Made by a program: the position numbers and the translations under genes. Below the pieces are notes generated by a model. That model was not told where the DNA came from. It saw only the letters and a list, made by a program, of their open reading frames with translations, and did no database searches. 18,782 bases of DNA from an uncultured Faecalibacterium sp. (lineage in GTDB: Bacteria; Bacillota; Clostridia; Oscillospirales; Ruminococcaceae). Location: positions 1 to 18,782 of the forward strand of contig CAAFQM010000063.1 of NCBI GenBank assembly GCA_900765105.1, read 5' to 3'. Shown piece by piece: positions 14,118-18,782 of this stretch; within the stretch, counting starts at the first letter, position 1, and every line of letters begins with the position of its first letter.

Positions 14118-15788
14118 TCAGCTCAGCCGCCCGCTTTCCACCGAAAAGCTGACGTCTGCCGCCGCCATGGTAGACTTGCGGTGCGACACCAGCAGCACCG
14201 TTTTGTCCTTGCACTCTGCCCGGACTGCCCTGAGGATGATGCCCTCGTTCAGGCTGTCCAGATTGGAGGTCGGCTCGTCCAGCAGCAGGAAAGGCGCGTC
14301 GTGCAAAAACGCCCGCGCCACGCCGATGCGCTGCCGCTCGCCGCCGGAAAGCGCCCCGCCCAGCTCGCCCACCGGGGTGTCGTACCTCTTGGGCAGGCTG
14401 CGGATAAAGCCGTCCAGCGCGGCCTTTTTGCAGGCTGCTTCCACCTCTTCGCGGGTGGCGTCCCTCCTGGCAATGCGGATGTTGTTCTCGATGGTATCGT
14501 CGAACAGTTCCGTCTCCTGCGTGACAAGGCTCTCCTGCGCACGCAGGGCGGCGGTGTTCACGGTGCGGATATCGGCATCACCAAACCGGATGCTGCCCGC
14601 CGAAACATCCCAGAACCGCATCAGCAGCCGCAGGAAGGTGGATTTTCCGCTGCCGGAACGGCCCGTGATGCCAACGATCTTCTTTTCCGGGATGGTCAGG
14701 CTCAGGTCATGCAGCACTTCCTCGTCAGCGTAGGAAAAGCTGACGTTCTGCGCTTCGGCACCCGCAAAGGCGGTGTCTGCGCCGTCAGTCACATCTGCCG
14801 TCACCGGCTCTTCGTCCAGCAGGTCCAGCACACGGTCGGCGCTGGCGAACACCTGGGTCAGGCTGGCTCCAAGGTTTGCCAGCGCCACCACCGGCCCGAA
14901 GGAGCTGAGCGCCGACAGGGTGCACACCAGCACACCCTCTGCTCCCATCTGCCCGCTCTGGTACAGGCTCAGGCTCACGCCCAGAACAGCCAGAACCGTG
15001 AGCAGGATCAGAGTGTTGGTGACGGCTACAGTCAGACCTTCGCGGTACTTGAGGGCCTTCTGCTTTTCGCCCAGCGTTTCGCTGCAATCTGCGATGCCCT
15101 CGGCGCGGGCGGGGGTGTCCTGATACTGCAGGGTATCCTTCAGGCCGCGCAGGCTTTCCAGCACATAGCTGTTGGTGTCGGCCAGCGCCTGCCGGTATTC
15201 CCGGGCGGCGCGGTCGCCCCGCTTTGCGCTCCACACCGGCAGTGCCGCGCCCACCAGCAGATAGCCCGCCAGCAGCACCAGCGCAGGCAGGATGTGGTAG
15301 CTTGCCACAAAGCCCGTCATGCCGATGACGCAGATCACCGCGATGCAGATGGGCGAGATGGTGTGAGCGTAGAACACTTCCAGTGCCTCGATATCCGCCG
15401 TGATGAGGGAGATGAGGTCGCCGCGGTCGCGGCCCTCGAGCTTGGCCGGGGTCAGGCGGCGCAACGCACCGAACACCTTATCCCGGATGAGGGCCAGCAG
15501 CTTGAACGCAATATAGTGGTTGGACGCCTGCTCGGCATAGCGCAGCACGCCGCGCAGCAGGGCAAACACAAGGATGCAGGCAAAGGCCGCGCCGACCGTG
15601 CCCACCGGGCTTGCCAGCCCCAGCGCACGCAGGATGCCGAACCCGCCGAAAATGGTAATGAAGGTGGCGCAGAAATGCCCCGCCACGCCCATGATGACAG
15701 CCGCCAGCATGATGGACAGCATCGGCTTGACCAGCACGATGAGCCGCCCCACAAGGACAAAGGGGCTGCGGTGTTTCGTCTGATGCAT
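14118..15788 (-). CDS. ABC exporter half-transporter, CydC-like
   Basis: A 556-residue fused membrane and ATPase protein. Six hydrophobic segments fill roughly residues 15-310, including RYAEQASNHYIAFKLLALIRDKVF, wording seen in CydC proteins. The ATPase domain has Walker A G376-RSGSGKS-383, signature LSGGE at 480-484, Walker B D504/E505 and H-loop H536. It should pair with the upstream half-transporter; the two genes overlap by one base (ATGA) and GGAGGA in the end of that gene serves as ribosome binding site. CydDC in E. coli moves cysteine/glutathione and has also been described as a heme transporter. No cytochrome bd gene is in this window, so the classical partner is absent here. The substrate is an inference from family and neighbours. 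Confidence 0.82.
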   Translation of the reverse strand: MHQTKHRSPFVLVGRLIVLVKPMLSIMLAAVIMGVAGHFCATFITIFGGFGILRALGLASPVGTVGAAFACILVFALLRGVLRYAEQASNHYIAFKLLALIRDKVFGALRRLTPAKLEGRDRGDLISLITADIEALEVFYAHTISPICIAVICVIGMTGFVASYHILPALVLLAGYLLVGAALPVWSAKRGDRAAREYRQALADTNSYVLESLRGLKDTLQYQDTPARAEGIADCSETLGEKQKALKYREGLTVAVTNTLILLTVLAVLGVSLSLYQSGQMGAEGVLVCTLSALSSFGPVVALANLGASLTQVFASADRVLDLLDEEPVTADVTDGADTAFAGAEAQNVSFSYADEEVLHDLSLTIPEKKIVGITGRSGSGKSTFLRLLMRFWDVSAGSIRFGDADIRTVNTAALRAQESLVTQETELFDDTIENNIRIARRDATREEVEAACKKAALDGFIRSLPKRYDTPVGELGGALSGGERQRIGVARAFLHDAPFLLLDEPTSNLDSLNEGIILRAVRAECKDKTVLLVSHRKSTMAAADVSFSVESGRLS

Positions 15789-17518
15789 CAGGCATCCTCC
15801 TTTCCGAACTGTTCCAGTTCTTTCTGGGCAAGATACAGGCGGCTGTACGCCCCCTGCTGCGCCAGCAGTTCCGCATGGGTGCCCTGCCCGGCGATACGGC
15901 CCTTATCCAGCACATAGATGCAGTCGCTGTCCACCACGTTGGCCAGACGGTGGGAGATGAGGATGACCGTTTTCTTTCCGGCAAGGCTGCGGATGGCCTG
16001 CATGATGTCGTTCTCGCTCTCGGCATCCACATTGGAGGTGGCTTCGTCAAAGAGATAGATGGGTGTGTCGTGCAGCAAAGCGCGCGCCATGGCAAGGCGC
16101 TGGCGCTGGCCGCCGGACAGGTTGCTGCCGCCTTCGTGCAGGGCCGTCTGCAGGCCGTTCTGGCTGCGGCAGAAGTCGGCCAGATTCACCTGTTCCAGCG
16201 CTGCCCACAGCTCGCTTTCAACAGCGTCCGGCTTTGCCATGCGCAGGTTGCTTTCCACCGTGCCCTTGAAAATGGTGGCATTGTGGGGCACCAGCGTCAA
16301 GGTGCGCATCCGCTGTTCCCGCTGCAGTTCTTCCACCGGCACACCGCCCAGCGTCACCCGGCCGGTATAGCCGGTGCGGCTGCCGGACAGCAGAGCGGCA
16401 ATGGTGCTCTTGCCGCAGCCACTCTCGCCCACCAGTGAAACAAAGCTGCCCTGCGGAATGGTGAGGGACACATCATTCAGGATGGTGCGGTCTTTTTCGT
16501 ACCCAAAGGTAACATGCTCCAGACGGAGGGTATTGTCCCCGCCGGGCACCCGGCCGCCGTCAGCAGGTTCTTCCGTCGCCAGCAGCCTGAAAATTTTCTC
16601 CGCCGAAGCGGCGCCGTTCATGGCAATGTGGAAGTAGCTGCCCAGCAGCCGCAGCGGCAAAAAGAAATCCGCCGCCAGCAGCAGGATGGTCAGGGTGGCC
16701 GTCAGGCTCAGCTGCCCTTTTGCAAAGGCGGACACGGCACTGATGATGCCAAGACCTGCGCCGCCGTAGGCCATCAGATCCATCAGGGTCACCGAGTTCA
16801 GCTGCATGGTCAGCACCTTCATGGTGATCTTGCGAAACCGCTCGGCCTGCGCATTCATCTGCTCGTGCTTCCAGCCGTCGGCCTGATAAATTTTGAGGGT
16901 GGTCAGACCCTGAATGTTTTCCAGAAAGCTGTCGCCGAGGGTGGTGTACTCGCCCCAGTATTTCGCCAGCAGCTTTTTGGCAAATTTCTGCACCGCTACG
17001 ATGGACATGGGGATGAGCGGCACGCAGCACAGCAGGATGATAGCCGACCGTGTGTGCACGCCCACCAGCAGGCAGAACAGGGTAACGGGTGCCAGCAGGC
17101 TGTAGAACAGCTGGGGCAGGTACTTTGCAAAGTAGGTGTCGATCTGCTCCACGCCCTCGCTGGCCAGCATGACCACCTCGCTGGTGGCTACCTTCTCGGT
17201 GTAATTGGGGCCGAGGCAGGCAAGCTTTGCGTAGATCTTGCTGCGCAGGGTTCGCTTGACGTCCTTGGAGGCCTTGTCGCTCATGCCGGAAGCCAGCATG
17301 GTAAAGCCGAACCGCAGCGGCACCGTACACAGGCACAGCAGCAGGTTCTGCCACAGCAGGGCCGCGGTGAGGGAACCGTCAAAGGCAAACCCCACCAGCC
17401 GGGCGACTGCTGTGACGAACACCACATTGCACAGCATCCCCAGCCACTGGAACAGGACATTCAGCCCCACATAGCGCAGGGCACCCCGGTCGAAGGAAAG
17501 CAGTTTTTTGTTGATCAC
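15788..17518 (-). CDS. ABC exporter half-transporter, CydD-like
   Basis: A 576-residue half-transporter with a GTG start that overlaps the end of the regulator gene by four bases (GTGA). Membrane helices occupy about residues 15-310. The stretch IDTYFAKYLPQLFYSLLAPV resembles the CydD hallmark around YFxxYLPQ, and AADFFLPLRLLGSYFH is also CydD-like. The ATPase domain has Walker A G364-ESGCGKS-371, signature LSGGQ at 467-471, Walker B D491/E492 and H-loop H523, all intact. With the downstream CydC-like protein it should form a heterodimer that moves a small thiol, heme or related compound across the membrane. Co-transcription with a DtxR-like regulator and closeness to feoB point to a metal or redox role rather than drug export. 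Confidence 0.83.
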   Translation of the reverse strand: MINKKLLSFDRGALRYVGLNVLFQWLGMLCNVVFVTAVARLVGFAFDGSLTAALLWQNLLLCLCTVPLRFGFTMLASGMSDKASKDVKRTLRSKIYAKLACLGPNYTEKVATSEVVMLASEGVEQIDTYFAKYLPQLFYSLLAPVTLFCLLVGVHTRSAIILLCCVPLIPMSIVAVQKFAKKLLAKYWGEYTTLGDSFLENIQGLTTLKIYQADGWKHEQMNAQAERFRKITMKVLTMQLNSVTLMDLMAYGGAGLGIISAVSAFAKGQLSLTATLTILLLAADFFLPLRLLGSYFHIAMNGAASAEKIFRLLATEEPADGGRVPGGDNTLRLEHVTFGYEKDRTILNDVSLTIPQGSFVSLVGESGCGKSTIAALLSGSRTGYTGRVTLGGVPVEELQREQRMRTLTLVPHNATIFKGTVESNLRMAKPDAVESELWAALEQVNLADFCRSQNGLQTALHEGGSNLSGGQRQRLAMARALLHDTPIYLFDEATSNVDAESENDIMQAIRSLAGKKTVILISHRLANVVDSDCIYVLDKGRIAGQGTHAELLAQQGAYSRLYLAQKELEQFGKEDA

Positions 17519-17919
17519 TGGGCGTTCTCCGTTTCTGTATCATCTGCCTGTGTGCCGAACAGGCGGTCGTATTCGCCGGTAAAAAGCCGGTCCGGCAGGG
17601 CGCTGGTCATGGCAAGGGCGGCGCTGAAGCGTTCTTCGCTGCTCAGCGGGGCGCTGACCGGCGGGAAGTGCTCCAGAATCGCTTTCAGTTCCCGGTCCAC
17701 CTGCTTTGCCACCCAGATGCCCCGGTCGGTAAGGTAGATCTTGCCGTAGTGTTCCTTGACGATCATGCCGCGCTCCATGAGCAGGTTCATGATGCGCACC
17801 ACCGAGGGCTTTGTCACCCCCAGCTTTTCCGCAATGCTGCGGGAACTGATGTCCAGATGGGTCTGCGAAACTTCATAGATTGCCAGAAGGTAGCGCAGAT
17901 GCGCGGAGGTCAGCTCCAT
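17515..17919 (-). CDS. short DtxR-like transcriptional regulator
   Basis: A 134-residue protein from the ATG at 17919, chosen because AAAGAGAG lies eight bases upstream; a GTG at 17928 would add three residues but sits against that site. Residues 3-66 form the winged helix of the DtxR/MntR family: LRYLLAIYEV, helix-turn-helix about 26-48 with SRSIAEKLGVTKPSVVRIMNLL, and wing HYGKIYLTDRG. The part after the wing is short and unusual. Residues that bind metal in DtxR or MntR (Met/Asp near the first helix, His in the dimer helix, the CxxEH or ExxEH group) have no counterpart that I can align. It may use another signal or act as a constitutive or partner-dependent repressor. It is the first gene of the operon with the CydDC-like exporter and very likely controls it and itself. 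Confidence 0.82.
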   Translation of the reverse strand: MELTSAHLRYLLAIYEVSQTHLDISSRSIAEKLGVTKPSVVRIMNLLMERGMIVKEHYGKIYLTDRGIWVAKQVDRELKAILEHFPPVSAPLSSEERFSAALAMTSALPDRLFTGEYDRLFGTQADDTETENAQ

Positions 17920-17954
17920 CCCGATCACTCTCTTTCGTTTCCGATTTTTCCAAT

Positions 17955-17970
17955 GTTATCCAAAGCTAAC
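17955..17970. promoter_or_regulatory. candidate operator upstream of the DtxR-like regulator
   Basis: An imperfect inverted repeat GTTATCCAAAGCTAAC, symmetric at 10 of 16 positions (GTTA and TAAC arms plus one inner C/G pair). Its arms recall the TTAG/CTAA elements of DtxR/IdeR boxes. It lies 36 bases upstream of the regulator's ATG, in an AT-rich stretch. On the minus strand a GATAAC that could act as a -10 lies inside it; no good -35 is visible. Binding here would fit autoregulation. Confidence 0.45.
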
Positions 17971-17982
17971 TTTTTCTTTTTG

Positions 17983-18021
17983 AAAAAAGGGCGCGAGCCG
18001 AATGCTCAGCCCGCGCCCTTT
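17983..18021 (-). terminator. intrinsic terminator of the feo operon
   Basis: On the minus strand AAAGGGCGCG (18021-18012) pairs with CGCGCCCTTT (17995-17986), with a further GC/GC pair past one mismatch, and six Ts follow. It starts 13 bases after the stop of the Cys-rich peptide gene and separates the feo genes from the regulator-exporter operon. Confidence 0.88.
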
Positions 18022-18033
18022 GCGGATCAGTTT

Positions 18034-18210
18034 TCAGTGACAGCCGCCGTTGCAGCCACTGCAATTTCCGCTGCAGCCGCCCTCTCCGCAGCCGCCACAA
18101 CCGCCGCCATGCTTGTGGGTGTGCCATGTGATCCAGCCCACACCGCCAAACACGATGACAGCCACAATGATGGTAGGCAGATTAAAGTTTGCGGCGAGAA
18201 ATTCCATCAT
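18034..18210 (-). CDS. FeoB-associated Cys-rich membrane protein
   Basis: A 58-residue peptide. The ATG at 18210 has AAAGGGTG about eight bases upstream; a GTG at 18219 in the same frame lies too close to that site. It has one hydrophobic segment (about residues 10-29, LPTIIVAVIVFGGVGWITW) followed by a His/Gly/Cys-rich tail with six cysteines that ends in GCH. This layout is that of the FeoB-associated Cys-rich membrane proteins found after feoB in Firmicutes. The tail may hold or pass on Fe2+ at the FeoB pore, but the function is not established. It lies 35 bases after feoB and just before a terminator, so it is the last gene of the feo operon. Confidence 0.88.
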   Translation of the reverse strand: MMEFLAANFNLPTIIVAVIVFGGVGWITWHTHKHGGGCGGCGEGGCSGNCSGCNGGCH

Positions 18211-18245
18211 ACAAAACACACCCTTTCACATGTCATGCAGTTTGA

Positions 18246-18782
18246 TCAGATCTTGGTCACGTCGATCTTGACTTCGTTGTCGCCCGCGTACTTGTTGGGA
18301 CGCACCATCAGGTAGATGAAGGCCACCAGAACAACAGCAGCCACGATGGTGAAGAAGTTGAAGCCAATCTCACCGGTGATCAGGCCGCCCAGCTGGTACA
18401 CCACCAGAGCGGAGCAATAAGCCAGTGCGCACATATAACCAATGGCGATGGCAGTCCACTTGCCGTTGTTCATCTCGCGCTTGATGGCACCCATAGCAGC
18501 AAAGCAGGGAGCGCACAGCAGGTTGAAGATCATGAAGGCGTAAGCAGACAGTGCGGTGTAATCCTGTGCCACAGCGGCCCAGATCTCGTCGCCGTTCTCA
18601 GACAGCTCGCCGCCGAAGTGATACAGAACACCGAAGGTACCAACGACGTTCTCCTTGGCAATCAGGCCGGTGACGGAAGCGACAGTTGCCTTCCAGTTGC
18701 CGAAGCCCAGAGGAGCAAAGATCCATGCGATCTTGGTGGCGATGGCAGCCAGGACGGAGTTGTCCTGATCCTCGACCATGCC
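18246..18782 (-). CDS. feoB: ferrous iron transporter FeoB, C-terminal part (5' end outside window)
   Basis: The last 178 residues of a membrane Fe2+ transporter; the reading frame stays open to the window edge, so the GTPase domain and most of the permease domain lie beyond it. The visible part begins GMVEDQDNSVLAAI and contains ASVTGLIAKENVVGTFG, a conserved FeoB C-terminal stretch. It also has the LLCAPCFAAMGAIKREM segment with the conserved cysteines of the second Gate region, and final membrane helices up to about residue 160. FeoB takes up ferrous iron, the form available to anaerobes. The gene is followed by its associated Cys-rich peptide. Confidence 0.95.
   Translation of the reverse strand, partial: GMVEDQDNSVLAAIATKIAWIFAPLGFGNWKATVASVTGLIAKENVVGTFGVLYHFGGELSENGDEIWAAVAQDYTALSAYAFMIFNLLCAPCFAAMGAIKREMNNGKWTAIAIGYMCALAYCSALVVYQLGGLITGEIGFNFFTIVAAVVLVAFIYLMVRPNKYAGDNEVKIDVTKI

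Noticed and set aside
13893..15917. A 674-codon plus-strand open frame opposite the CydC-like gene
   Set aside because: It has no ribosome binding site or recognisable domain, and the minus-strand protein has all ABC exporter motifs.

Overview
The window is a GC-rich (roughly 60 % by eye), tightly packed piece of a chromosome from a strictly anaerobic Firmicute. Codon choice, Gram-positive style ribosome binding sites, a FeoB-associated Cys-rich peptide and N-RRxFLK lipoprotein signals fit the Clostridia, most likely Oscillospiraceae and close to Faecalibacterium. This placement is inference; no rRNA or marker gene is in the window. No tRNA, rRNA, CRISPR array, insertion sequence, integrase or phage gene was seen.

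Plus strand, 1-4419: the last codons of an upstream gene may end at 27, followed by a terminator. A near-consensus extended -10 promoter (98-126) then drives a three-gene operon: a 640-aa polytopic membrane protein with a GT-C-like look, a trigger-factor-like protein that lacks the ribosome-binding domain, and a cytosolic iron-sulfur protein with several cysteine clusters, a zinc-ribbon-like motif and an Ala/Lys/Glu tail.

Plus strand, 4416-10967: an oligopeptide-type ABC importer in the order lipoprotein (4568), permease B (6999), permease C (7940), ATPase D (8985), ATPase F (10038). Its promoter overlaps the stop codon of the iron-sulfur gene, and a terminator lies between promoter and start codon. 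A second, perfect terminator and a 390-base structured gap separate the lipoprotein gene from the four transporter genes, which overlap or nearly touch each other. The lipoprotein can therefore be made in excess over the membrane complex.

Plus strand, 11030-14101: an ANL-superfamily acyl-CoA synthetase-like enzyme, again with promoter, leader terminator and then gene, followed by its own terminator. Next comes an independently promoted secreted SGNH/GDSL hydrolase. A perfect 15-bp bidirectional terminator closes this convergent junction.

Minus strand, 18782-14118: the C-terminal part of FeoB (gene continues off the window), a FeoB-associated Cys-rich membrane peptide, a terminator, then an operon with overlapping genes: a short DtxR-like regulator followed by two half-transporter ABC exporters of the CydD/CydC type. 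A GTTA-N8-TAAC inverted repeat sits just upstream of the regulator and is a candidate operator. This part looks like an iron/heme/thiol homeostasis locus.

The most unusual points are: two genes whose only visible promoter is followed by an intrinsic terminator before the start codon; a DtxR-fold regulator that seems to have lost its metal ligands and controls a CydDC-like exporter beside Feo; the N-domain-less trigger factor paired with a multi-cluster iron-sulfur protein; and the structured intergenic segment inside the importer locus.
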